A stretch of 64,000 nt of DNA from Diphasiastrum complanatum (GCA_029204225.1 CM055094.1:11761859-11825858); one strand, 5' to 3'. Shown: positions 9,432-20,794, numbered from the stretch's first letter. The notes: a model not told the origin generated them from the letters alone. Numbers and translations are program-made.

Positions 9432-10143
9432 TCTAGAAGGATCTACAAAAGATCTAGCTCACAAACCTAAGAATCAATCTTCACAATAATGACTAGTCAC
9501 TTGGAAACTTTGCTTTGATCACTAAGACAAAAGCACACAATCTTTGAATCAAATCACTAAAGAAATCAGATCCAATCTCCTATTGGAATCATTAAATACC
9601 AATGACTCTTTCTTTTGAAAGTTGAAATGGATATGAAAAACATTTGACACCTAGATTTTCCTTTTCACTTGACTAGTTCTCTCAACACTTGAGATTCTTG
9701 AAGAAAAGATGGATTTTGTTTCAAACACATGAAAATCAAACTTAATCACTTCTTTTGGACTCACTCTTGACCCAAATAATCTCACTCTTGAGATTTAGAA
9801 TGAATTTGATTTGATTTGAAAACAAACTATACCACCAATTTTTCACAAAGCTAAAAAATTAGACAACTAGAGATTCACAAAGATCTCAACCATGCATGAA
9901 TACTCAAATATGGACTCCTCCTCATTCTAGACATCCAATGGGATCTCAAATTGACCCTCACACTCTCACAAAGAAAGTTGAATATAACTAATTTGAGTTT
10001 CATACATACTATGTCAATTTTTTCTCAATAAATTGATTCAATCACCCCTATTGGATTCCACCAATTACTCTACCTCTTAAGACTTGGAATGAAATTCAAA
10101 ATCAAAGGTTGTGATTTTTCTCACTAAGATATTGTGCTTCAAA
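9432..10143 (-). other. 5' leader of the non-autonomous element
   Basis: About 710 bp between the primer site and the first methionine of the long frame. It has no long frame and is AT-rich. It presumably holds the untranslated leader and any packaging signal. Confidence 0.5.
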
Positions 10144-10155
10144 GAGCTAATGCCA
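10144..10155 (-). other. Degenerate primer-binding site
   Basis: On the minus strand TGGCATTAGCTC lies about nine bases inside the 5' LTR. It matches the first nine bases of the iMet site TGGTATCAGAGC apart from two C/T transitions; the last three bases diverge. Confidence 0.45.
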
Positions 10156-10164
10156 CTTAGAAAG

Positions 10165-10834
10165 TGTACTTGCTGGTTTCACACGTGTGAAACCCTGTCA
10201 GGGTACGGACTCCAACCTGAAAATCAAGTACACATTGATAGAACCTCAAAACAATCAGAACAAATGTAGACAAATGGAGAGAATCACTCAAAATTGCTTC
10301 CAAAACCAAGATTGGTGTCTCACATTGATTATGGCCAAATGTGGCTCTATATATACAATAAGTGGGAGCTCGTGGTACTGATCATCCCTCTGATCCCACA
10401 TGTGTGAAGGTGCTTTTGTCATATGATGATTCATCATGCAAAACTGACACTTGGACAAAACCTTCTATTTTGAGCACTTTTGGTCCATTTTCCTTCTATA
10501 TGGAGATCTACTTGGAAATCTTCAAGAAGTCAAAATTTGCCTACTTCAGCTTATTCCACACATGTGAGCTTTCCTCTACACATGGGATATGACACCTAAC
10601 CAAAGGATGTGGCTCATGCAATCAATAGATTGATGCCATGTGTCATATGTCTAGAAAACTAGTTTTTGGCATTTTTAGCCACTAGAACTTGAATTAAATC
10701 ATATGTACAACCTATATGATTATGGTACATGACAAGTACACTATTTTCACACGTGGGAATAGGCTCCACACATTTGTGTTTATCTATATACAAGATTTTT
10801 GGCCTCTACCAAACTTATTTTTGCATTTTTCACA
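10165..10834 (-). repeat. 5' LTR of the 6.7-10.8 kb element
   Basis: 670 bp, TG...CA, nearly identical to 6670-7336. The close match implies a fairly recent insertion compared with its decayed neighbours. Confidence 0.9.
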
Positions 10835-10835
10835 A

Positions 10836-11300
10836 TAGCTGGTACCTGGACAATGGCGCTACCCAACACATGACCTCTTGCAAGGGATTGTTTACCAAGT
10901 ATGTAGCGTACAGCAGAGATCAATTCATCTACCTCGGAGATTCCAGCACCATACGCGTTGAAGGCAAAGGGACAGTCAAGATCACTTTCAACAATGATGT
11001 TTCTATCTAAGTCACTAATATTCTTCACGTACCTCAGTTTCCAAAGAACCTGTTGTCAGTTTCAAAGATGACTGATGAGGGCTACACTGTTACTTTCTCA
11101 TCTGAGCAGTGTACAATCTTCGATGAAGATACTACTCTGACTACATGCACTAGAGTCGAAAATCTTGACATACTCTCTAATTCAGTTGCATTAGCTAGCA
11201 TCTCTCATGAAAATGTAAATGATAATGCTATTCTGTGGCATAGTCGATTTGGACACATGAATACAAGATCACTTTCTGAGCAGACAACTTGTAATGCTTC
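10836..11300 (+). pseudogene. Ty1/copia protease and pre-integrase fragment
   Basis: The frame starts WYLDNGATQHMTSC, the copia aspartic protease active site (D-S/N-G-A). It continues with LGDSSTIRVEGKGTVKI, then an in-frame TAA at 11008-11010, then NILHVPQFPKNLLSVSKMT and, near 11237, LWHSRFGHMNTRSL, the GAG-pre-integrase histidine motif. Coding similarity stops abruptly near 11300, where a minus-strand gypsy fragment begins. Same strand as the gag piece at 5865-6545, so the two are probably parts of one copia copy separated by the 6.7-10.8 kb element. Confidence 0.8.
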
Positions 11301-11304
11301 CTAG

Positions 11305-12300
11305 TATGCATTACCTTAGAATCCTTTGGAATTCTCAAAGACACCCAATCCCCAACTTGAAACTCCCAAGGCAATTTTTTTAGATTAGCAAAATGTCTTA
11401 CCCAATCCTGGGTACTTAGAACATTTTCACGTGCTAATTGTAGCATTTCTTGCATTTCTCGCAAGAAATCCGCCACTTTCTGAATTTTAATCTACTCAGT
11501 TTCAACCGTTATTGGAGATCCGGGTTGAAATCCATACATAAGCATACACGGACTATACCCAGTAATGCTTACTACTCTTACAAGAAAACTCAATCAATAG
11601 AAGATACCTTATCCAACGAGATTGCCATAAGGAGATTGATGCACAAAACATTCAACCTTTTCACCACTCATGTTACCCTCTCTTGAAAGTCATATATAGA
11701 CTAGAACCTGAACTATGATTCGTCAATCATTATGCACTGGATTCTTATTCTATATTTGAAAATAAGAGAACGTGAATGCAACTACTCTTAAAGACATGAG
11801 AGTTGCTCCACAAAAAATCCTTTCCACTAGAAAAATTCTCGGTTTAAATACATCTACACCCCAATACTCTTAAGTTCTGATCTAGAATAACTTAAGATTA
11901 ATTAACTTCATTATCCAACTCCAACTGAGTTTCTAGGATAATTTATTTTCATACAAAAAATAATTAGAACAAAAAGTTCCTACATATCTTATGTAAATCA
12001 CCCATTACATGAGTCACAAAATAACTCATCATGGTTGTGACTTACAATCGACACAACTTATCTACAATATCAACAAATAATGATATCTTGTAGACTCATC
12101 CAACAACTCAGACGCTTACACTATAGTCTTTACCAGAATAAACATAACCAATTTAGTTAACCGGTCAACCATGACCCAAAATTGTACCATTCTTGTTTAT
12201 TCGTACACGGTAAAACGACTTCAAAATCCATCAAGATATTATCCCACCAATTAGTAGGATTATCTAATGGATGCAACAACCCACTAGCCTTCATGCATTT
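11305..12300 (-). pseudogene. Ty3/gypsy integrase, catalytic to C-terminal part
   Basis: Read from 12300 downward: GLLHPLDNPTNWWDNILMDF and VDRLTKLVMFI mark the start of the integrase core; ITGYSPCMLMYGFQPGSPIT near 11530-11600 is the late core; KVADFLREMQEMLQLAREN then EFQVGDWVSLRIP are the C-terminal DNA-binding part. Frames change between these pieces. The element is cut at 12300 by the 12301-17004 insertion, and the more N-terminal integrase lies beyond it near 17010-17230. The downstream junction at about 11300 joins directly to copia sequence on the opposite strand. Confidence 0.75.
12296..12300. repeat. Target-site duplication, left copy (CATTT)
   Basis: CATTT precedes the left LTR and recurs at 17005-17009 directly after the right LTR: a perfect 5-bp duplication. 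Confidence 0.9.
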
Positions 12301-13488
12301 TGTTGTAAAGCTACATTTATAAGCTTTACTTCCGGCACCACTGGCGCCAGCATTGTCCCCAGTGCCAGCAGCGCCGCTCCCGACGCCACTGTGACCAGAA
12401 TCCAGCCGGCGCCAAGTTCCTATGGCTGAAAATCTTTGATCGGTTCTAGCGAAGTCCAGAGAGCTCAGATCGATGTGCAATCACCTCACACGATCTAGGC
12501 ATGATTAAAGGAAGCCTGGGGATCAATAAACTCTAGAGAGAGAAAATGACTTTCTAGAGATGTGCTTTACCAGCCTGGGTAGAGTGCTTGCTATGAGGGG
12601 GGGGGTGCCGAATCCCACCAATACTATAGGGGAGTGCGGGTTGCGACTCAGGGCGAGCTCCAACCAAGTCTCAGCCTCCCTTGCTGGAATGTTGTCATGG
12701 CTCTCGCCTTGGCATGCTAGCGCCCGGAGACTAGGGTCGGTCACACACTTAAAATGTAACCTTCTCAGATTTATCAATAAAGTGGGATTTTTCTCAAACT
12801 GACTCTGATTACCTTCTGGGTTTCAGTGTTCGGTAAAAGCGCCAGTTGTAAGGCCGCTTCAAAATTTTTAAGTTGGCACATAGCTGAGGGTTGTATCTCG
12901 GGACGCCAGCGGTATGCCGTCGGGATCATTCGGTCCGTGGCGTCAGCGGTATGCTGTCGGGACCATTTGGTCCAGGAGCTGGTTGTCTCCATATTTGTCG
13001 CGGCTTGTGGTTCTGAGTGTTCCTTGCATGAAAGTGAATGGGTTAAGCTCTTGGGGAATGGGCTCTAACCTGTCGGTTGAGTTGGATGGCTTGCTTGGGT
13101 GGAAGTTACCTGTTTATGGCTGTCCAGTCTGGCGTGGCGCCAGGTTGGCTTCCAGCGCTCATGACGAAGCTTTCAGTTGGTTAAGTCTGATGTAAGTCAG
13201 ACCGCTTGCTTGGAATGGATGTTACTCGTTTGTAACGAAGCTTCGAGTTGGTCAAGTTTGATGTATGTCGGGCGGCTTGCTTGGAGGGAAGTCACCCACA
13301 TCGGGACCCCTCATCTGGCATGGCGCCAACTTGGATCTCAATGTTGGTTTTCGGAACTTCAAGTTGGTTAAGTCTGATCGTTGTTGGCGAGTTGGCTGCT
13401 TGTATGTCAAGTGGGTTTGGATGGCAAGAGTTGAAGGCTGGGAAGCTAAGTCGTGGTTCCTGGCTCCCTTTGGGATGCCTGCGCTACA
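12301..13488 (+). repeat. 5' LTR of LARD-like element
   Basis: 1188 bp, TGTTG...CTACA. It begins with a block rich in GGCGCC palindromes (12330-12420). A 36-bp segment near 12902-12970 is tandemly duplicated here but single in the 3' LTR. A roughly 75-bp subrepeat with the core GTTGGTTAAGTCTGAT recurs three times between 13160 and 13410. Confidence 0.95.
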
Positions 13489-13490
13489 TG

Positions 13491-13503
13491 TGGTATCAGA
13501 GCC
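13491..13503 (+). other. Primer-binding site (tRNA-iMet)
   Basis: TGGTATCAGAGCC lies two bases after the LTR end and is a perfect match to the initiator-Met tRNA 3' end used by many plant LTR elements. Confidence 0.95.
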
Positions 13504-13578
13504 GATTGGCCGGTCAGTTATGCGGATCTCACGGAAATGGCCACTGTTTGGGGTTCATTAGGATAACTGTTGTGCAAG

Positions 13579-13964
13579 GTGCTACCCACAGTGCAAGCAC
13601 GGGTGCGTCCACGGTCGGGGTGGTCGGCAGAACGGGGGACTTGATGAGTCAAAGTGCTGCCCTCGAGGTGTAAGCACGGTCAGTTCTCGCGGTTCGGGCC
13701 TGGCGCTGTCTGCACGTAGGACGGATGAGGCAAAGTGCTGCCTAGGTAGGTGAAAGCACGGTCTGTGCCTTGTGGGGTGCGGGGCGACATATTTGAACCG
13801 TACGGGTTAACTATTGATACAGAGATGCTGCTCGAATTCGGGTGTAAAGCACGGGTGGTTAGCTGCCGGTGCGGGATAGCTGCCGATCGTTTAGCTATAA
13901 GGGCTATCGACCAAAAACTGGTGGGGCGTGATTGAGGCAATGTGCTGCTTAATGGTGAAAGCAC
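13579..13964 (+). repeat. Array of five GTGCT...AGCAC stem-loop modules
   Basis: Five times in about 390 bp a GTGCT(G) word is followed after 9-18 bases by its complement AGCAC, usually within CAAAGTGCTGC...GTGAAAGCACGG. The word pairs are at 13580/13596, 13654/13673, 13735/13755, 13825/13848 (one base changed) and 13942/13960. Each can fold into a short hairpin. They lie directly downstream of the primer site, where packaging and dimerisation signals of retroelements reside. Confidence 0.75.
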
Positions 13965-15809
13965 GGATAGTTGGAGGGGTGTCCTATGTGGGCTGATTCT
14001 GTGATCGATTTGTATGGGCGCGGCCAGGCAAAGGTCCGTTGGCAGGACCATCTCAAAGGGGGACCTTGTCTTTGTTACTTGTTAGTAAACCTGCCCGAGT
14101 GTCTTACTTGTATGTATTCGTGGTGAGTCTTAGTACTCGTGCTTTGCTTGGTTTGCATGATTGCTTGTGATACAAGGAGCTGATGGCTTGAGAAGGAACC
14201 TTTCTTTTGAAGGTTGATACCATCAAACAAAGAGGACTACAGAATCTGTGGGGCGGATTTGCAGTTCAAGTACTCGCACGTGAACGGCAACGAAACGACT
14301 CAATGTTTGCAAAGGATGGATGGCTAGCCTGTTTCTTGGGTTAGTTTCATTTGCGACAACGCCCACCAGACGCAAGCAGGAAGTCAAAAGTTGGAAAGGG
14401 CAATTTCAGGGGAGATCTTCTATGGAGCAGTTGGTCTTCATTTTGGGACGGCCACCTTCGGAACTGAAACTCACTGAGCATGGGTGATATCCAGTATCAG
14501 TTGGGTTTTTCCTCAAAGGGGAAAGACTAGGATCCTTTTCAGAGATTGGCAACAAGTTGGATCGAGCCATAATCCTAGCAGATGGGAAGCAAAGTGTTGG
14601 AAAGGCTTTTTGTCCGAAGAACTCTACTCTAAGTCCGATCAGCTGATTTTATAAGTGGAGGGGAACTATCACACACATCTCTCTCTTGGGGCAAATTTTG
14701 AATGAAAGTTGATCAAAACAGGGGCAAATTCAAGGTGACCTAGCCATACTCACACGAGGAGACTGGCGAACTTTGGACCCAATAAGTTGACAAGTTTTTG
14801 TTGTGGAAAGTAAGCTTGTTATAGGCTTTCTCTGGACCAGCAATGATGAGGAAACATATGAGTACGCTGGCTTGTGTTACGTGTAAGGCAGCTGATCAAT
14901 GAAGGAACTGTGAAAGTTGAGTCTTGCATGAGAGACTTGGTATTTCGAACGGACGCTAAGGGACAGTTCACGTTGAGATCAGACTAGTGCAAACTCTGGG
15001 TGCATGTGTCTGATTCAAAGAGAGCTACTTGAAGCCAAGCTCGATGTACACTTCTTGTTTTGACTGTGAGGCAACTGACCAGTGATGTAATTGTGAAAGT
15101 CAAGTTTTGCGCGACGGACATGGTGCTTCAAACAAACGCGAAGAGATAGTTCGTATGCGGATCAAACTGGTGCGACCCTTTGGCTTTCCACGAGGTCAAT
15201 GTTTACATTTGGGCTGATTCAAAGAGCTACTTCAAGCTAAGTGAGAGGTGCATTGCGGAGTACTCAATCTTTGCCTACCTTAAAGAGCCAAGAAGGAAAT
15301 GTATCAAGACCAGGCTGGGACAAGGAGAGAAGATCAAGGTGCGAAGCAACAAGGCACGGAGTGACCATAAAGTGGACAATCAAACGATAAATCCTTTGGC
15401 TCAGGGAGCCTTGATACCTGTGCGGAACTGATCAAATTTGGAGCTCAGGGAGCTCAACACAAAGTGCATCAAGGACAAATCAGGAGCTCAAAGGAGTTCC
15501 AAAGTCGAAAATCAGAAGCGACAGGGGCGAACATTTCAAAGAAAGGCCTCTGTCACCAGTTAAGAAGGTTCTTGGGTTTTACGAAAGCGATATAAGATCT
15601 ACGCTTTTTCCAGACAAAGAGATATTTTCAAGTTATGTAATTTTTCAGTACAAAGAGTTGAGCCCCCGACTTGTGGTGTGCCAGCTTCAATGTTAATAAA
15701 AAGTGGCCAGTAAATTGAGTATTGTGCCAAGTAGCTTAAATGTATATTTATTTTAATTGGGAGACACCTTTACTTTAATCTGACATTTGATGAGGACATC
15801 AGATTTTAT
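13965..15809 (+). other. Internal region of LARD-like element, no coding capacity
   Basis: No protein family is recognised. A diverged tandem duplication of about 180 bp is visible: a block at about 14885-15060 (GTGAAAGTTGAGTCTTGC...) recurs at about 15067-15242 (GTGAAAGTCAAGTTTTGC...), each followed by GATTCAAAGAG and GCTACTT. Confidence 0.7.
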
Positions 15810-15823
15810 AAAGGTGGGGTGGA
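15810..15823 (+). other. Polypurine tract
   Basis: AAAGGTGGGGTGGA ends immediately before the TG of the 3' LTR. Confidence 0.9.
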
Positions 15824-17004
15824 TGTTGTAAAGCTACCTTTATAAGCTTTACTTCCGGCGCCACTGGTGCCAGCATTGTCCCCGGCGCCAGCAGCGCCCC
15901 AGCTAATCCCGGCGCCAACGGCGCCGGCGCCGCTCCCGGTGCCAAGTTCCTATGGCTGAAAATCTTTGATCGGTTCTAGCGAAGTCCAGAGAGCTCAGAT
16001 CGATGTGCAATCACCTCACACGATCTAGGCATGATTAAAGGAAGCCTGGGGATCAATAAAATCTAGAGAGAGAAAATGACTTCTAGAGAGAGGAAATCCT
16101 AGAGAGAGGAAAACGTGCTTTACCAGCCTAGGTAGAGTGCTTGCTATGAGGGGGGGGTGCCGAATCCCACCAATACTATAGGGGAGTGCAGGTTGCGACT
16201 CTGGGCGAGCTCCAACCAAGTCTCAGCCTCCCTTGCTGGAATGTTGTCATGGCTCTCGCCTTGGCATGCTAGCGCCCCGGAGACTAGGGTCGGTCACACA
16301 TTTGAAATGTAACCTTCTCAGATTTTTCAATAAAGTGGGATTTTTCTCAAACTGACTCTGATTACCTTCTGAGTTTCAGTGTTTGGTAAAAGCGCCAGTT
16401 GTAAGGCCGCTTCAAAATTTTTAAGTTGACAAATAGCTGAGGGTCGTATCCCGGGGGGCCACCGGTATGCTGTCGGGACCATTTGGTCCAGGAACTGGTT
16501 GTCTCCATATCAGTCGCGGCTTGTGGTTCTGAGTGTTCCTTGCATGAACGTGAATGGGTTAAGCTCTTGGGGAACGGGCTCTAACCTGTCGGCTGAGTTG
16601 GATGGCTTGCTTGGGTGGAAGTTACCTGTTTATGGCTGTCCAGTCTGGCGTGGCGCCAGGTTGGCTTCCAGCGCTCGTGACGAAGCTTTCAGTTGGTTAA
16701 GTCTGATGTAAGTCAGACCGCTTGCTTGGAATGGATGTTACTCGTTTGTAACGAAGCTTCGAGTTGGTCAAGTTTGATGTATGTCGGGCGGCTTGCTTGG
16801 AGGGAAGTCACCCACATCGGGACCCCCGATCTGGCATGGCGCCAAGTTGGATCTCAATGTTGGTTTTCGGAACTTCAAGTTGGTTAAGTCTGATCGTTGT
16901 TGGCGAGTTGGCTGCTTGTATGTCAAGTGGGTTTGGATGGCAAGAGTTGAAGGCTGGGAAGCTAAGTCGTGGTTCTCGGCTCCCTTTGGGATGCCTGCGC
17001 TACA
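15824..17004 (+). repeat. 3' LTR of LARD-like element
   Basis: 1181 bp, matching 12301-13488. It differs by a GC-rich insertion near 15900, an extra copy of an AGAGAGAGGAAA segment near 16085-16110 and loss of the 36-bp duplication. Confidence 0.95.
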
Positions 17005-17009
17005 CATTT
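17005..17009. repeat. Target-site duplication, right copy (CATTT)
   Basis: Perfect match to 12296-12300. Confidence 0.9.
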
Positions 17010-17230
17010 CCACTGTCACTGTTATCAGTTCAACACATAAGATTCTACGAAAGGCATTAACTTTGGCCAAAAGGAAATCCTCCGTACCAAATCTATACAT
17101 CATGTGAGAATTTGTCATAAGACACTTCTCAACAATATGTCTATGTTTGCTGACTAGTTTATGCATGCAAATAAACTCAGTCCAATGATCTCATAGTGAA
17201 TCCACATGATTAAGAATTTGCGCGACAAAT
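17010..17230 (-). pseudogene. Ty3/gypsy integrase zinc-binding remnant
   Basis: On the minus strand one frame reads ISFWPKLMPFVESYVLN followed by stops where the CxxC of an integrase HHCC finger is expected. It sits where the part of integrase upstream of 12300 should lie once the 12301-17004 element is removed. The alternative frame KLVSKHRHIVEKCLM is longer but matches nothing I know. Confidence 0.4.
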
Positions 17231-19620
17231 ACACAATCCCGCTATGAATCAATACATAGCATATCTCCACAGATCGTACCCAATCTGTATAAATTAGATG
17301 CCTAACTGAGAATCATGGAACCCATTTATCCTGAGAGAAAATATCTCTCAAAGAGCGCTTTTTTACAGAATAGGAAACCAAAATCTTGATCAAAGATTTT
17401 TTCCTAAAACAATATATCACTAGCCAAAAATTTCTTTCTTTGCATCAACTCTTAGTTCTCACTAAACCCAAGTTGATCAAACCAACAAGGAACCATCTAA
17501 ACAACCCCTTCTTATAATAGGATCACCTAATACCAACCAGTCTGATTTATAATTAGTGACTTCCTATTCATACGAGAATGGCTTCTAATTTTTTTTTTCC
17601 ATACATCTTCTAACTGGATTTTTTTTTTTACAACCCTTAGAAGATCCCAACAATACCAAAAATCCTATTAATTCTGATTCAAAACCTAGTCCCTCATCTA
17701 TACACATTACGCATCCTATCCAAAATCAATGCTATAGATGTTTCACCCAGGCAACTTTCTATCACCTACTTCTCCCCCTTTTATCAGAAAACTCCACAAG
17801 TTTCCAATAAAAGTCATATCACACCATATATAGTCTAGGAGAAGTCTAACAGAAGATCCCATTGAACTGAATAAGTCGATAGCAAATGTTGCATCAACCG
17901 ACTCCAAGATAGTTAATGACCCAACATACCAGAATAACAACTTATCCAAAGGTATTCTTCTCTGATTATAGAAACCATTACCTCTTGTGAAACCAATTCG
18001 AATAGATCATAAAAGCATTCGGACATGGATCAGCGAATTATTCCCAATTAGTTATCCATGAATACCACTGTTAGTCTATGGAAAATTATTTAACATTTCA
18101 TGCACTATTAGGTAGATACTTTATTTTCCAAGGAATCACATGAACTCGGGTTGTTAGATTCAAAAACAAGAAATTTTCAAATATATAAGATAGCACTCAG
18201 GGTTTCCTATTTTGTAATTTGAGATATCCATAAAGGGATCATGACCAATACCTCAACAATCCCTACAAAAAAACCCTCTTGTAGTCCATAGCAATTGGCA
18301 TCCTTCAAGTTAAGCAGCTTTACTATGGTCACCACGATCAGTTAGCTTCAAACTACCTCTTTGGAATTGCATGCGTCCCATACCACATGTTCTTCCTCCA
18401 AGATAACCATCCACTTTCCAATCAATCATTCCAGAAATCAATTGATTCCATTGGAACTTACAAAATCTTCAGAGAATTTCTCATAATCTCAAGATTCAAT
18501 AAGTGATTAAGGTAACTTAAGAATCCATTTACCGGTACTATGCCAAGTTTCCAGAAATTACGAAATTCCTACTTCATAGTACAAATTCCAACTTATGTCC
18601 TCTTTCCCTCTTTTTTGAATCTTCCAGTCACAAGAAAGGACTTTAAGTTACGCTAAAAAATCCTTGAAGTTGACAAATTTAGAAATTGGATAGAACAAGT
18701 GGAAGACAAGATCCATTCAAAAAAAGTTACCTTTCTATTGATTCTTTTTTTCACCCCACTCACTTGGACTTAAATTTTCTACTCTAAAGCTTGGGCCCTT
18801 TTGACCGGTACCTTGGTCAAATTTTTGTGAAAGTTTTGACCCTAGTCACTAATTCAAGATTGTCCAAAAAGCAATTGGAAAACAAATATTCACTTCGGAC
18901 CCCAAAATAGCAATGTAAGCCTACAAAAATTCCACAAGGAATTTAGCCTTTTTTGGCTGTCTCCAAGGAATTTCCCTCGCTCAAGGGAAACTATCCCTTC
19001 CAGAAACAAAAGGACTGAAAAAATTGGTTTTATGTCCGGACCCATACTAGCGCACAAGTTATAATAAAGTCACTATATTGCAATTAGTTAATTAGTTGTT
19101 ACTAATAGCTTGCAACTCCAATACATCTTTCGTACGCACGAAGGCCACGCAACTGCTCTTCAAAAAACGAAGTCCAAAAAATAATTGCAAAAATCCTTTT
19201 GCAGGAGAATGGGGATAAAATCAATACCAAACCAAACCCAAAAAGTTTTGTTTTTTCTATCACACGGAAAATGACCATTATCCATAACTCGAAAACCTCC
19301 AGTGAGAAAAGCATACACAAGGGCACAAGCCCACCGCATGAAGACCACTTTAAACCAACATGCACTAGTTTTTCAAATTACATCATTTAATAAAAAAAAC
19401 TTGGCATGTCCCCCCCCCCGAGCCATCTCGGGCCACAGCCCCAAACCCTGATCGCGCCAAGCTCATGCAACAGTGAGCAGCCAGCAGGGTGAAAAGGGCA
19501 CCCGAGAGAGAGAAAGAATGTATGCTGTGATAGACAAAACGTGATTCTCGCGTTTTGATTCGTCCGTTCAAAAATTAGGGTTTTAACTTATCTTGACCAT
19601 TGACTTATCTGGATCATAAG
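17231..19620. other. Unidentified, probably decayed gypsy sequence
   Basis: No frame longer than about 90 residues and no motif I can name. It may be the rest of the minus-strand gypsy element (RT, gag or LTR), but I found no RT signature. A C-rich run at about 19410-19420 and GA-rich patches near 19505 are the only simple-sequence features. Confidence 0.4.
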
Positions 19621-19712
19621 TGAAGTATTGCTAATTATGGTTTTGACTAGGTGTAGATTGCATGGGTGAAATATTGTTAATTATGGTTTTGGCTAGGTGT
19701 CAATTGCATGCA
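19621..19712. repeat. 46-bp tandem duplication
   Basis: TGAAGTATTGCTAATTATGG... at 19621-19666 is repeated with a few substitutions at 19667-19712. Confidence 0.85.
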
Positions 19713-19851
19713 TCCATGTTCTTGAAAACTTCTATCTTGGGAGAGATGCTTGGAATCAAAAGAGGTTTTTTTAAGAGAGAGAATTTGTCATAAGAAACAG
19801 GTTTATAGTGGGAATTTTAGGGCGATGATGGAAAAAGTCCAAAGAATGTCA

Positions 19852-19854
<3 letters not shown>

Positions 19855-19882
<28 letters not shown>
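19855..19882. repeat. (GA)14 microsatellite
   Basis: Uninterrupted GA dinucleotides. Confidence 0.95.
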
Positions 19883-19883
<1 letters not shown>

Positions 19884-20726
19884 ATGGCAGCAAGCAGGTT
19901 CGAGAGCGCGATGGACTGCGCTACCTTCCACCCCAGCCAGGTCGCCCGCACCACCAATATAAGCAGGAATAGGCAACCCCATTTTCTCTCAGAAAAGGCT
20001 TGGATTTACGCGCTCACACTCTCTGTAGGTTCAGTACAGGAGATAGAGCTGCGTTTCATTGGCCTCCTTGGGTTTAAATCAACAATTTTTCGATTGTTGA
20101 AAATTCAAACAGTCACCAACGTTGTCTACATCGAGCTTATGACTCAGACGAAGGGTTACAGAAACAGCTAAAGCTCAAAACAACACCATATGTTGCCATC
20201 CTACTTTATCATCATTCTTACAGCCCAGCAGTTGTTCCCAAGCCCCACTAACTCTTTTCGCACCAATTTTCAGTTTGATTAATACTTCAAACTCACTATG
20301 CACAGAGTACATGTCATGCAAACCCTGATTTACAATCCTGTTGCCTATTCTCTAATTTTGCATTCACTTGTGCTACCTTTAGTCAGAAAACATCCATTTC
20401 TATGTTAACTTGATAGATAGTAAGAGTAATCTTTGCATGCAATGCATAGACAATGGGAAAACCCATTTCCTAAGCTACGCAAACCACATGCAAGAAATAA
20501 TTTGCAATCAGCTTCAATCCAATTCCCCATTGTGAAGAAGAGGATTCTGAAACTCCATGCAACTCAAGAAATCCAACCAACAACAAAAAACCAGCAGTAT
20601 GGAAAAATCAGAATTCACATAATCACGGTTTCTAACCTGGAAAGCAATAACGTTACAAACAATCCAAAAAAATCTTTCCAAACTGAATCAACCAAAATAT
20701 GGTAGAACACCTAATTGGAAGACCAC
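19883..20726. other. Unassigned sequence
   Basis: Open frames up to about 95 residues exist (for example 19884-20171 on the plus strand) but show no recognisable domain, and the composition is not clearly coding. I see no gene I can support. Confidence 0.4.
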
Positions 20727-20794
20727 CGATTTACCGAAAACTAACCGGTTGTCGATCCCTCGATTTACCGAAAACTAACCGGTTGTCGATCCCT
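20727..20794. repeat. 34-bp perfect tandem duplication
   Basis: The unit CGATTTACCGAAAACTAACC... occurs at 20727-20760 and again at 20761-20794 without mismatch. Confidence 0.95.

Larger units (their letters stand above)
6670..10834 (-). mobile_element. Non-autonomous LTR retrotransposon, minus orientation
   Basis: Two long direct repeats, 6670-7336 and 10165-10834, both start TG and end CA and differ at only a few positions. Orientation is minus: a purine tract (GAGGAGGAG) abuts the left LTR at 7337-7345, a degenerate iMet primer site lies just inside the right LTR at 10144-10155, and the only long frames are on the minus strand. The internal 2.8 kb has no protease, integrase or reverse transcriptase, so mobilisation would need enzymes from another element. 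The flanks (GTAAA on the left, ATAGC on the right) are not a target duplication. Confidence 0.85.
12301..17004 (+). mobile_element. Coding-less LTR retrotransposon (LARD-like)
   Basis: A complete element of about 4.7 kb: LTRs at 12301-13488 and 15824-17004, a perfect iMet primer site at 13491-13503, a purine tract at 15810-15823, and a perfect CATTT target duplication. The internal 2.3 kb has no frame resembling gag, protease, integrase or RT, so it depends on enzymes supplied in trans. It is inserted in the integrase of an older minus-strand gypsy copy. Its GC content is well above that of the surroundings. Confidence 0.95.

Noticed and set aside
12560-13673. Several overlapping plus-strand frames of 64-141 codons, repeated at 16499-17107
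   Set aside because: They lie in the LTRs of the coding-less element, are duplicated only because LTRs are, and match nothing.
17743-17949. 68-codon minus-strand frame MDKLLFWYVGSLTIL
   Set aside because: No similarity to gypsy RT or any known domain; stops surround it.
19884-20171. 95-codon plus-strand frame starting MAASRFESAMDCATFHP
   Set aside because: No recognisable domain, no convincing splice partner, and it follows a GA microsatellite. Not enough to call a gene.
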